64,000 nucleotides of DNA from Glomus cerebriforme (lineage: Eukaryota; Glomeromycota; Glomeromycetes; Glomerales; Glomeraceae), in NCBI GenBank assembly GCA_003550305.1, contig QKYT01000075.1, positions 44,570 to 108,569 on the forward strand, in the 5' to 3' direction. Position 1 is the stretch's first letter; every line of letters begins with the position of its first letter. The position numbers and the translations under genes were made by a program. The notes under the pieces are model-generated. The model was not told the DNA's origin. It saw nothing but the letters and a program-made list of their open reading frames with translations, and searched no databases. This document shows, piece after piece, positions 49,501-61,224 of the stretch.

Positions 49501-50304
49501 ACGGACATAAGTCATTAATAATTTGTTTTATCAAATATTTAAATAAATATGCAATACAATTGAAAGTGCACTAAATATAGGAAAGTAAAGAAAAATGTTA
49601 ATTAAAGAACTCTTAATATACTTAGATTATATTTAAATTGCAAACATACTTCCAAAATTTTAATATCTCGATACTTTGTTAAAGGAATGATACATGCAAA
49701 TATCCGCTCAAAATATGAGTAGAATTCAATTTCAAGATCTTTAGCAAGTTTGGTTACCAAACTAAAATCATAATGCAAAAATTAGTTATTTCAATGATAA
49801 TTATAATTTAATATAAAGATCTTTAACTAATTAATTACTCCAACAAAGGTTCCAGTGCCAAACTATTTTCAACTCTAAGATTTTTCTCCAATATCTCAAC
49901 AATCTTTTCTTTATGATATAACAATTGGGGTAATGATTGACAATATTGTGACACTTCGCTAACAAAAATTGCAAAATCTCTTGTCAAGTTAAATTCTTTC
50001 CATGATTCCAATGATTCTTGAAAAAATGAACTAGCCTTGTGATATTCGAAAATTATTGAAAATGTTTAATTAATTGAATTAACAAAGAAAGAAACAAACG
50101 ATTAATTTACCTCTGAGTTTTCTTGTGTACTTTTATCACGACTTGATACATCAATTTTGATATTTTTCACACGTTCGTTAAAGGTTTGATACTATGATAT
50201 AAATTTTAATTAAATTATGTTTACTTAAAAAATTGTTAAAATAAGTGAAAATAAATTACTTTATAACGATTTTTTCCATCCCCCGTATTAAGTTCTTTTG
50301 ACAT
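40535..50304 (-). CDS. UTP20: U3 snoRNA-associated protein 20 (UTP20)
   Basis: An 18-exon gene encoding about 2813 aa (human UTP20 is about 2785). Exons in order: 50260-50304, 50111-50191, 49839-50035, 49650-49761, 49494-49570, 49222-49423, 49044-49137, 48712-48960, 48454-48638, 48290-48378, 47949-48222 (or from 47940, adding VNE), 47476-47861, 47068-47399, 46660-46982, 41183-46570, 40965-41100, 40740-40882, 40535-40663. All junctions keep frame. UTP20 is a nucleolar HEAT-repeat scaffold of the small-subunit processome, needed for 18S rRNA processing. Family pieces include NRYKYQTFNERVKNIKIDV at the start, IAYLFKYLIKQIINDLCPSY, RFAAESFAFLLRKAR, HYISVCTPQNERLDYW, the large central DRIM region with many leucine-rich helices, and a basic tail (KRKLKKNEMKKQNRKRKN) suited to nucleolar retention. 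Acidic low-complexity inserts occur in the central exon. Start ATG at 50304 is the only one fitting the family. Confidence 0.92.
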
Positions 50305-51308
50305 TGTATGGTCTTTCATATTAAATTTTATACTTTTTGAAATATACAACAAAGATTATCAAAAAAATTTTTCTTGTAAAATTTATCACTGCTCATGTGC
50401 CGATCTGCACTGTAACACAATGCGCAGTAATACTGATCACTGGTTATTTTTCCCGAATGCATATCCACAGAATCAGTAATTTGTTGAACTTTCATTGTGA
50501 CTTCCATGTATGCTATCATTAAAACATGAAAGGGATAAATTAAATTTGCTCCAATAGATTCTAGGTCTTGCACAACCGATGAACTGTTGGTTATGACTAG
50601 GCATTTGTCATTTTGACTATTATTACTTATATAGTATCAAATAAGCTTGATGACAGCTCAATTGGTATAAAAATTAATAATAAATTAATAATTTTTATGA
50701 TTCACAATTAATATTTAAATTGTAACTTCGTATATTTTTTGAATTTTTTTGAATAATATAAAATTAGTCATTATTTGTATAGAATTTAAAATAATTTATA
50801 TAGTGCAGGTAAATTAGGTAAATTTTTTTTTTTTTACATTTTCTTATCATTATCTCGTAAAAGTAAAATTAACTGATACCCAAAAATTTCATCTCCACGT
50901 GACTTTTTGCATTATGGTATCCACTGTGATAATTAACCATTTGTGACATTTGTGACAAATAGGATTTGACCTATAAAAACGCGAAGGTAAAGGGTGTGAT
51001 ACCAGTGATAAATATTTTACTTTGGTCACGTGAGGTGAAAATATTGGGCCGACTGGCGACAGAAGTGCAAAGTAATAAACTTTACGCGTCTACATACGAA
51101 AAGGGTATTTTTCGTTACATAGAAGCAAGGTCTTAAAGAATAACGCGAGTCACGCGTGTATAAAATTAGAACGGTTAACAGTAATTCTACAAGCCACTAA
51201 AATCTAAGTTTGTAAATCATTGTGAGTATTATTAGCAGTGTTATTGCAAATCATTACATAGTTTTTGTATAAATATAATTAGTATGAAAACTTCAGAACG
51301 TAGCTTCA
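50305..51308. promoter_or_regulatory. divergent promoter region, UTP20 and SANT/U-box gene
   Basis: About 1 kb separates two divergent starts. It contains CCACGTGA at 50895-50902 and the full TCACGTGA palindrome at 51026-51033, plus a short piece (about 50930-50985, TTTGTGACAAATAGGATTT) related to the ~330-bp repeat. The 51130-51290 part is less A/T-rich and is the likely leader of the rightward gene. Confidence 0.4.
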
Positions 51309-53764
51309 ATGGCTCGTGGCCACTACACTACAAGAAGCTCTTCTATGGCTTGTAAAGAAGAAAAGCAACGTACGAAATTCTTCCCAGAAGGTAAGAAAGC
51401 TTAGTTTAAGTTTTTATTGTTCTACTTTTACGCTTATTTATTTGGTCCTTATTTAACTTTTCGTCAAAAACTAAAGATTTCGTAAAAGCCATGACAAAGT
51501 CAACTTTTGTCAGCTGGACAGAGGCAAAGCCTCCCACATCAATATTTGTATCTGACTTATCGGTAAGTTGTTTTAGTTAAAAGTTATGTTATTTTTTCCT
51601 TCCTTTATTTTGATATTTATGAAATTTATTGCTTTAACAAGAAAACTCTTAAGGATAACATGCACGAAAAAGAGTTAAATGAGCGAATGGAAGAAAATCA
51701 TCACATTAATCCGATTTTTATGTCTGAAAGGTAATTTTATATAATAAAAATATTTAATAATAATTGGACCAAATCCTTTGAATTAATGTATCAATTGATA
51801 GTGAAGAGATCGAAACAATCAGAAAAAAAAGCTTGTTTGCTCAAGACGTCACTGAAACAGAACAAGATATTATAGATAAACGTGTAGCATTGCAACAACG
51901 CCAGGTAAACCATTTGAATTAATTTTCTGCCAGTTCTAAAAAAACTAACTTATTACTTCGAACAGTATGCAGAGTTCGAGAGACGCGAACGAGAACGAAA
52001 GTCACAAAAAATTCGAGCTGTGTTTGAGTTTGTGTCTGATGAAGAGATTGAAGAGGCACTCAAAGATTGTGAAAATGATGAGGTATAAAAAAGATATGTA
52101 TATTTTAGGATATTATCACCAAAAATATAAGAAAATGATGTTTTAAAATTGCAGGAAGAAGTTATTGTAAGAATGACACAACCACGTTACTTGATTGAAA
52201 TTCGTAAAACAATAGCTGAAAGAAACATGCGCTCTTATCATAGTATGTTTCATTTCAGATTAGCTTAAAATTATACTTTATTATTTTCATTCCTCTCATT
52301 TTTATTTCTTTATCCTTTTATCAACTGCGTTTTCCAGTAAATTTGATGACTGACGAACAAAAAGAAGCATATGAACAACTCTTAAAGAAACGAAAGGAAA
52401 CTCTGAAGAAATGGACAGGAGAAACTGCCAAAAAGTACATATTTAGACCACTCTGGTTTTGTACTTTGGTTTTTAGTTCCTGCATCCATTTTACATGGAT
52501 AAACTAACTATTCTTTTAGACAATATCGTATGAAAGGTCGTCTTGCATTAGACGATGCTTTGAAGCAAGTTCAAGATAATACAAAAGATCTCGAAAAAGC
52601 ATTTGAGGGTTGGTCAGAAGCTCGCATCAAAGCATATAAAGCAATTGATACAAAACCCAACACTTATTATTATCGATTCAATGCCCCTGGTGAAGAACAG
52701 AAGAAAGGACAATGGACACAGGTATATATACATTTAAAAAAGTCTTAAATCAATATTTTATAATAACAAATATGAACTTTGTAATTTAGGAAGAAGAGGA
52801 CCTATTTTTCAAACGATTGAAAGAAATTGGAGCAGATGGTCAATGGGGAATATTTTCTATGGCAATACCAGGTCGTGTTGGTTATCAGGTAAGATATGAA
52901 TATTCAAGATATTCTCTGTATTTATGTATGTGTATGCATGTATAATTATTATCATCTTTTTTTTCAGTGTTCAAACTTTTATCGATTATTGATAGAAACC
53001 GGTCGTGTTAAAGATCCTAATTATGTGCTTGATGAAAAGGGTAAAGCCCATTTTTTATTCAGCACCAAGAACAAAAAAACTGGTGAAACTGAAAAAACTT
53101 TCCGAACACATACTAAGCATGGAAGTGCTTCTCGGAAGAGAACATCATCTCAAACTACCAGTAAATCAACACCTGCCAAAAAGAAACGTAAAACTGGTAA
53201 AAGGCGAGGCTTTGCTTCCGATGATGATGATGAAGAAGAAGACTTTGATTATGATGATTCAGGAAGCTACATTTTGAAATCATGGAATACAACAAAAAGA
53301 ACAAGAGCCCAATCATCAGGTAAAGGGCCCCGCAACCATGATATTGAGATGGAAGATTTTGATGATGACAATCCGTTACCTGGATTCATTGACCCAATAA
53401 CATTAGAAGCAGTAGTTAAACCTGCAATTTCTCCATATGGACACGTAATGGGGTATTATACTTTTGCATTCTGTTATTTTAAATATCATTTAAGAAATTT
53501 TTGGGTTTACTATTTTTACTTTTACATTTAATAGATACGATAATTGGGTTCGATGTCTTTCTTCCGAAGCTCAAAAGAATACCTGTCCTCTGACTAAAAA
53601 GCCTTTGACAAAGCGTGAACTTGTGATTTTGACAAAGGATAATATTGATCAATATCGGTTTGTACTCTTTTTTTTGGGGGGAATTTATTTATTGATTTCA
53701 TTAATTTCATATATTTAATTTTTAACCGTTTTACAGTTCAAAAATAGTCAATCAAGATAAGTAA
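51309..53764 (+). CDS. SANT/Myb-like plus U-box-like nuclear protein
   Basis: Twelve exons (51309-51390, 51477-51562, 51642-51730, 51802-51904, 51966-52082, 52155-52242, 52338-52434, 52520-52721, 52790-52888, 52968-53452, 53535-53657, 53737-53764) join in frame to 532 aa. The N-terminal half is charged and helical (ERRERERKSQKIRAVFEF; EAYEQLLKKRKETLKKW). A SANT/Myb-like unit follows at about 286-330 (QWTQEEEDLFFKRLKEIG, W in QWGIFS, then QCSNFYR). Then comes a basic stretch with KKKRKTGKRR, likely a nuclear signal, an acidic run (DDDDEEEDFDYDD), and at about 455-524 a U-box/RING-like fold: PLPGFIDPITLEAVVKPAIS, GHVMGYDNWVRCL, TCPLTKKPLTKRELVILT. This resembles U-box E2-binding domains (D-P-I-T, then CP-x-T). 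A nuclear ubiquitin ligase or chromatin factor is a reasonable inference; I know no named orthologue. An upstream ATG at 51284 opens a different frame that stops quickly. Confidence 0.85.
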
Positions 53765-53976
53765 AAAAAAAAACATTTTTAGGGAATAAGATTTTTATAA
53801 CCTATACTATAAAATAAATCCCGTCAGAAAATATATATCTATAGTTAGTATCATGATAGTTATGGGAAAATACAAGTAGATCATGACAGAATTATGACTA
53901 AATAAATAATCACATCATTTTTGTAAATAATATAAATAAAGTTTATTTTGCATGTTCGTGAAAATAAATCTTTACT

Positions 53977-54806
53977 ATGTCTAAACGCTCGAAAGTAAAA
54001 CGAAACAACATTGTAAAAAATATGGACGAGGAATTAAAACAATTCGTTGAAGACGATAAACACTTCTCTTTAGTACGGTAAGTATAATTAATTCATGAAA
54101 CTTAACAAATATCATATTTTAGATATTAAAATTCTGATGATTTTTATAGCAACTTTCATCTTGCAGATATTATTACGTTAGCAAATGGTGCATGTGGTTC
54201 TTCTTCAATTTTTTTAAGTATACAATATATGATCACGAAAGATAAAAATTTTCTTTGGATGAGCTTGTTATTAATGCCATTGGGAATGATGTTTGATCTT
54301 TTGGATGGGAAAGTAGCAAGATGGAGAAGAACTGCTAGTCTTTTAGGACAGGAATTGGATTCTTTGGCGGATTTAGTAAGTCATATATAATTATCCCATA
54401 TTTAATTTATTTCATATCTAATTTTGCGACATCTTAGGTATCATTCGGTGTTGCTCCAGCAGTATGCGCTTTTGCAGTTGGCATGCGCACCTTCTTGGAT
54501 TCATTTGTTCTAGTGATTTTTATATCTTGCGGAATTGCTCGTCTGGCACGTTATAATGCAACTGTAGCATCTCTTCCCAAGGATAAATCTGGCAAAATTC
54601 ACTATTTTGAGGGTACGCCAATACCTACGACCCTGTGCATAATTGCATTGGTTGCTTATCTTGCTAAGGATGGATATATTGAGGAAAATCTTCCTGGTGG
54701 GATAATCAAATTACCTACAAATTTTACTTTTCACCCATTTGTTTTATTATATGGATTGGTCGGAGCAACCATGGTTAGCAAAACCTTAAAGATACCAAAA
54801 ATCTGA
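53977..54806 (+). CDS. CHO1: CDP-diacylglycerol-serine O-phosphatidyltransferase
   Basis: Three exons (53977-54077, 54150-54375, 54438-54806) join in frame to 231 aa. The enzyme makes phosphatidylserine from CDP-diacylglycerol and serine in the ER membrane. The CDP-alcohol phosphotransferase motif D-G-x2-A-R-x8-G-x3-D-x3-D is perfect: DGKVARWRRTASLLGQELD then SLAD (from residue 86). Several membrane segments surround it (IITLANGACGSSSIFLSI before; VSFGVAPAVCAFAVG and VLVIFISCGIARLARYNAT after). NFHLADIITLANGACGS is typical of fungal PS synthases rather than of PI synthase or choline phosphotransferase. The N-terminus is basic and short. The start codon is 212 bp after the stop of the preceding gene, on the same strand, so the spacer is compact. 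Confidence 0.93.
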
Positions 54807-55595
54807 ATTAGAATATAGCTTAAAAAAAAAAAAAAATCATTACAACTATTTATTATTTTATTTTTTATAATATATGAAGTAAATACATTTATTTACTTTC
54901 TTTGGTGCACCTAATCAAGAAAATTATATTTAATATTTCATATCTATTGGATTCAAAAAAGTAAACTTTTTTTATTATTCTTAAAAATATATTTAATTTA
55001 GTTTTCAGCTATTTTGTCTTTTTTTTTGCTTTTAAATTTATATTACAAATTTAAAAAGGGATTTTTAAATAAAAAAAAAGAATCAATATTTAATATTATA
55101 AAATTTAATGAGTTATATTATTATAGTATTTGATTTGTAAATAAAAAATTTTAAAATTCTTAGTATTAATTTTAATTCAAATTCTTATAAAAAGAAATGG
55201 ATTCAAAATATCCAAAGATGTTTTCTGTATCTTTTATTTTATAGGAAATAAGTAATAATTATAAGAAAAATAGCTAAAGAAAAAAATTTACTAAAAGAGT
55301 ATTCTTGTTAATATTTTTAAAAGCTTTATAATTTATATATATCATATATAAATAAACAAATATATTTTTTTTTATTTTAACCTAATTTTTTAATTATTCT
55401 ATTCTATAATATAAGTAGATTATATTTTCTAAAATAAAAAAATTTAAATAGATTTAGTATATTCTTTTTATATACAGTATTTAAAAATGAAATTTTAAAA
55501 GTTATAAATAAAAATATATATAATAATTAATTTATTTAATAATATTTTTATTAATTTTTAAGAAATAAAATATTATATTTATAAAAGAATAAATG
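54807..55595. other. A/T-rich DNA, nothing supported
   Basis: Downstream of the PS synthase gene. Long A/T words, no reading frame of interest and no repeat that I can match elsewhere in the window. Confidence 0.5.
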
Positions 55596-55599
55596 TATA

Positions 55600-55925
55600 T
55601 CTCGCAGGGGTACGACATCATTATTCATCGCCTCCAATTTGTCATTCCCGTGTCACACCCTCCGACTTTCATTTTTACTATTTATTCTAGGGACAAAATT
55701 TTTTCAAGATGTGAAATCCTATTTGTCACATGTTAATCGTCATACCCTTAATTTTGGCCGAAAACTTTAATTCTGGCCAGAATTTCTATTTTCGGATATT
55801 AGGTAACGTTATACAAACCAAAAAGGCAATTTTGTTTCTCTTCAAAATCGAAATTTAGGTTATACTAAACTCCCAAAAAAGGAAATTTTCTTAATTTCGG
55901 CCGGAATTACCGAATTAGGAACACC
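55600..55925 (+). repeat. ~330-bp dispersed repeat, most complete copy
   Basis: Stands out by higher G+C. The left half (55600-55740) carries GGGACAAAATTTTTTCAAGA and CCTATTTGTCACATGTTAAT; the right half contains TTCTGGCCAGAATT, CAAACCAAAAAGGCAATTTT and ends AATTTCGGCCGGAATT. Inversely related GGCC-containing ends bound the right half. Other copies: 8895-9420 (minus, interrupted), 61340-61510 (right half), about 5098-5180 (left half, minus) and a trace near 50930-50985. No coding potential. Confidence 0.65.
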
Positions 55926-58900
55926 CGGCGATGTATAAATGTCTTACCCCCATGCTAGATCCAGATTAAAAAATCACACAAAGAAAAACAAAAAATTGTT
56001 TATTTAACTTAATTACATTTATCTATATTAAATAAATTGAAAAATATATAATAAAAAAGTTTATAAATATCAAAATATAATAAATTTAATAATTCCATTA
56101 TGATAAAGAAAAAACAAATAGTTATATTATCAAAAAAAATTACTATTATTAAAAATTATATAGATTATAAAAAAGTAAAAAATTTTTAGTAGAAAAATTT
56201 CTTACTATGTGAATGAGATTGCTTATGATGAGTTTAATCATCCTGTTGAAGCCAACCTTCACATCTCAAATAAGCTATGATTATAGGATACTTTATAGTA
56301 AAGAAGTATACTAAATTAGATATCATAAAGACAACTATTTTTTCAAAAAATTTTATCACTTAAAGAATAAGATTCATTACATACATGGTAAAGATGTTTT
56401 GCGATTAGTGAGGTTTATTGAAAAAAAAGAATAAGGATAAATATAATAATAGTATAATAGATCAAAATAATTGTAATATTAATAATTTAGATAAAAATAT
56501 TATAGTAGAAAATTCAAATAGATTCGTTTCTCATATTAGTTTAGATAATCACTTGGTACTAAGTCAGAAGAAGTGTAGATAAAGTGTAAGAATCAGTTTA
56601 TGCTAAGAAAAAGTTGCTTTCACTCCTTACCTTTACAAATTTACTTTTTTACACAATAAATTACATTTTTCTTATTAATAGAGGATATATTCATAATTTA
56701 TAAGATATATTTGTCAATTCTGACACTAATACAATAAATACAATTAACTTGTCTGAAAAAAAAATGTAAAAAATTAAATATTAATAAAGAAATTTAATAA
56801 TTTAGATAAATTAATAAATATAAATATATTAATAAATTGTATTTTAAATTTTAGGATAAGAAAATTTAATATAAAGCAATAAAATTTATAAATTTTATAT
56901 ATTAATTATAAATAAATTTTAATAATGCCTTCAGAACTTTTTAATTATAAAAAAAATAATAAATAAATAAATATAATCAAATCATTTTGAATGATTTTTA
57001 AAATATCATTCGATATTAATATCATATTTATATATTTTCTTATTTTTTACTATTTTTTTTCTATATTTTTTTATCTTTTAATATAAAAAATGAGTCAAAT
57101 TAATATTCTAAATTATTACAAATAGTATGATTAGTTAAGAAGAAATTTCTGATGAGTAAATACCTTTTATGCTTTCTTTTTATAAAAAATATATTTTTTT
57201 TCCCTAAGGCAAGTTAAACGCATTTATTGTATTAGTATCAAAAGATGAATACATTCTATAAATCATGTATATATTCTCTATGACTAGAAAAATATAACTT
57301 ATCACATGAGAACTTTGGTTTATAAAGATGAAAATTGAAAACAAATTCTACTTGGACAGTGCATTCTAATCCTTACGCTTTACCTTAGATCTTCTGCCCA
57401 AATATCAATATGATTATCTAGATTAATACTTGCTGAAACTTGTCTATCTAACCCTTTATAACTATCTGAAACTATACTATCAAAATTACTATTAAACAAA
57501 TTTAAATTAACATTATCTATACTATCTTTTAATCTAGTATTACTATTATTACAATTGTCTATATTATCCTCTGAATTCTTTTAAAGGTTTTATAAGAAAT
57601 ATTAAAAAAAATCCACTTAAAACTTTTAATATATCTGATATTGTATTTAATTAGATATTTAAATTATATGTTTAATTATTAGAATTATGCATATTTGATT
57701 TTATTAATAAAAACAGATAAATTTTATATGATTTTAGTAGTTAATATATATTAATAAAGCAGGTGCAATTTATTTTTACTAAACTTTAATTATATTATTA
57801 TAAAGGATTGTTACTATTTTTTTTTTGTTTTAAATAATCTAATATATTAATATTTAAATATATATTTGTAAATATTATTATTTTTATTTAAATATTTGTT
57901 TTATATTTGTTATTAAAATTAACTATTATTAAATTAAATCTTATACATATATTAAGATAATTTTTTCATAAAGAATTTAAGAAACAGTTATTTTTAAATA
58001 AAAATTTAATTAATACTATTTAGTATTTTTATAAGGATGATACAATAAATCCTAAAAATGATTTTGAAAATAATGTATTAAATCTTTTTAAAGAACTATA
58101 AAAGATAAAAAAAAAAAGATCCTATATAGTTTATAAACTATTATTGCATTAAAAATTAATTTTTTTATTTATTTTGAATAATATCTTACAAACAAATCCT
58201 AACATAATATAATAATATTTTATATTTATTAGTTTAAATTATATTATCAGCTAACACAATATTATTTAATATAGATAAATATCAATATACATAAAATTAA
58301 AATTAAAATCTAAAAGTCAAAATACTTTAGTCTGAGAGGTTTAAAGTCAAAATTAATGTTAAAATAGTTAAAATTATATCATATTATATAATTTTAAATA
58401 GTTACATAATAATATATATGTAAGTAATATAAAATTTCAAATTATAATAACTTTATCAATATTAATGCTATAAATATAAAATTTATATTATTAGAATTCT
58501 CTTAATAAGGTAATTTAAATGGTAGTAATTTTATTAAAATTTATCACTGATTATTAAAATAAATAATTTTGAAGTTTCATATTATTTATTAATTATAAAA
58601 ATCATATGATATAATATAATTTTAGTTATTTTAATTATTTTAACCACTTTAATTTTAGTTTTATATGTAAATAAATATTGTCATTTAAGATTAGTAATTC
58701 AAATATTAATATCTGAGAAAATAATAATATTATTTATATATACTAGATAGGCAATGGAAATCATTATAAGTCCAGAGCTTTGAGAAAAAAAACTATTTAT
58801 GTGACATTATTTATTGTTATCACCTTATCAGTATATCTTATTCAACGTAACATCAAAACAATCAAAACAACAATTTTTATTTGTCAATTTACATGTGCAG

Positions 58901-59215
58901 ACAACCAAAAATCACTACATAATCTTAATCATTTATCATCTTACATAAACATATATAGTCCTTCACTTCGTTCTGAACAATAAATTCTTAATAATCTTTT
59001 TGGTAAACCTAAAAATTAGCTTAATATAGAGTTTTTTTAAAAGTAAAAATATTTTTTGCAAAGTTGAAGTATAGGTTTGACATAATAGAAAAAGTCTTTT
59101 TCTGAAGTTTAAGTTTTTTTTGCAAGTCTGAAATCTGTATCAGGTTTGTGACGCAGCTAACTAATATGACATAACAAAAAATCATAAAAAGAAAATTTTT
59201 TATATTAAAATATAG
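55926..59215. other. gene-poor decayed DNA
   Basis: A/T-rich, with scattered less biased segments (56200-56650, 57100-57600) that look like worn transposon sequence but carry no alignable protein. A 67-codon frame at 58780-58983 starts at TTG with a hydrophobic N-terminus (VTLFIVITLSVYLI); it is short and unsupported. Confidence 0.45.
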
Positions 59216-59251
59216 CCTTTAAAAGTTACTAAATATACCTAATTTCGGCTG

Positions 59252-60781
59252 CTTTGCAAGTTTACTTAGAGTGTTAGTTTTAAATATCATTATTTTTTTT
59301 TTTTTTTTTAAGGTTGGTAAACTCATCATAAAATTTTTATTAATGATTGAAATATAAAATAAAACAAAAGAAACAAAGTACAAATGAAAAATAATAAAGA
59401 CATATGACTACAATAAAAAAAATAAGTAATCATCCTTATTAACCAACATACGTGACTAAACTCTAAATTATATAAAAAATTTTATATATAAATCATATAT
59501 ATAAAATAAAACTAGTGGAGTAACATGACAAAAGTATAGATCGTCAAATGAGAAATATAGAATACATTATCATAAATTAGAGAGAAGTCCATAGAGCTAA
59601 AAGGTGAGGGAAGCCTGCAACAGGTAAAAACCACTCACCCTAAATTATTTAAAAATATAAAAACAAAAGGAAAAAAAAGAAAAAATAATGGATATAGAAG
59701 TAATAATACTATATATCGCTCATAACATCGTAAGTTTGATTTATCGTAGAATCCATTATATCTACTCCCTATTAGAATGGTAACCTCGAAAATAATTATG
59801 GGTGTAGAGACCAGAACACTCCACTACTAGCAGAAGATTCATCAAGCTTGTTCTGGTAGTAGAGCCTTGAATCACATACCATTAATGTCTTATCTAAAAG
59901 AATTCAGCTGTCGTATCAACGGAAAATATCCCTTTAAATGTGCGTACATAGCCTTTAATCCAGTACTCTGATAGGTATACAAATCCCGGTAAACAGTTCT
60001 AGTACTATAGTATTAAAATTTAAATTTCAGAGACGCCTTGTCACAAAATAGAAAAAAAAAATCAGTGTGCGATCTTCACATCAGGATAATAGAACAATTG
60101 AAAACACATGTGCGATACGGTCTACTGTTTATTATATTAATTATGATGTAAAAAATGCCTAAGCCCAGGCAATAACAGTTATCTCATATGTAGATAACCA
60201 AAAAGGTAAATTGGTAAGTGTATATAACAAAGAAAAGACTGATCGGTAAAATTTAACCAAAGAACCAATCAGAAGGTATAGATAACAAACGTGTAAAAAC
60301 TCTTAAAATGATCATTAAATGAAAAAGAAAAAAAATATAGAAGCTAAAGCACAAAATTGCACCAATGAGAGACGACCAAAAACAAGACCAATCCACTAGG
60401 AAAAAGAAAAGTGAAAAATGCAAGAAAAAAATTTTATTTCATAAAAATGTAGAAAGGCTCGTAAGCCTAGCCAGTAGTGCATAAATGAAATAAAAAGTAT
60501 TTCAAGAGAAAAAGCTTTTCATCTTATAAAGCGAAACACAGAAACATAGTAATAAAAATAAAAGAGTGTGAAAATCTTTAACAAAAGGTATGGTAACAGA
60601 GAAAAGGAAAAAGAGTTTTTTTTAAATATCATTATTGACTTATTTGACAAAAATTTTATTTTTGTCAAATCTATTTTTGGAAATGATCAGCAAAGCAGTA
60701 AAATCAGTCATTTATATATAAAGTCAAAAATGGTATTTTAAACTTCCTTCCAAACTCCAAAGCATAAGTAAACTTGCAAAG
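59252..60781. repeat. inverted-repeat ends of an older element
   Basis: CTTTGCAAGTTTACTTA at 59252-59268 is matched exactly in inverse at 60765-60781. Weaker inverse similarity extends outward (TTTAAAAGTTACT on the left against AATTTAAAAGC on the right, GGCTG/CAGCT). With the later insertion at 59295-60619 removed, the arms would lie about 170 bp apart, the size of a small TIR element. Confidence 0.55.
59295..60619 (-). mobile_element. retrocopy on minus strand with poly(A) and 17-bp TSD
   Basis: A ~1.3-kb block is bracketed by the 17-bp direct repeat TTTTAAATATCATTATT at 59278-59294 and 60620-60636. On the minus strand it ends in a run of about 15 A (plus-strand T run to 59309), with an AATAAA signal (complement of 59336-59341) about 26 nt upstream of the tail. 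These are the marks of target-primed reverse transcription of a polyadenylated RNA. No long reading frame is present, so the source may be a non-coding RNA, a SINE-like unit or an eroded LINE 3' end. A hairpin-capable segment GGTGAGGG...CCACTCACC lies at 59603-59639. Base composition is less A/T-biased than the surroundings. Confidence 0.7.
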
Positions 60782-61224
60782 TAGCTGAAACTACATTTAC
60801 AGTAAAAATTTAAAAGCTTTATGACAAAGAAAAAGATTGTTATGTATTTTTTTGAAAAATTACTGCACTACAAACCTGGCACAAATTTCAAACGTGCTTT
60901 TTTTTTAAAACCTTTTTTATGTAAAAACTTTATTGATTATTATTCAAGAATACACAATCAGTTTAAAGATTATATTATTACATGTTACAATTATTTGTTT
61001 ATGTTATCACAACTGAAAAAGGGTATTGCGTTTACTCTATTATAAGTGGAAAATAAAAATAATTTTTCTTTAGATCAAATATGCCTGTAGTTTTAAAGAA
61101 GAATGAAATTACCTGACCAAGTTACTTTAGATCTATCGATAAAGCAGGATAGGAAGTAGAATTGCTATTACCAAACTGTTTAATATAATTTCATATATAT
61201 CCAGTCTGAGAAGTCTTATCCTGT

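Noticed and set aside
49424..49515. Open reading frame extending a UTP20 exon upstream from 49423
   Set aside because: Splicing from 49494 to 49423 gives the family sequence NDLCPSYRLIAPLLG; the extension lies in that intron and does not resemble UTP20.
50645..50680. AGCTCAATTGGTA, like the A box of a tRNA
   Set aside because: No B box (GTTCRANNC) or cloverleaf follows; the sequence turns into A/T runs.
58780..58983. 67-codon frame with hydrophobic start, a possible small secreted protein
   Set aside because: Non-ATG start, no promoter or homologue evident, and it lies in decayed DNA.
60821..61045. 74-codon frame starting MTKKKIVMYFFEK
   Set aside because: Low-complexity composition and no supporting context; it abuts the arm of an inverted-repeat element.
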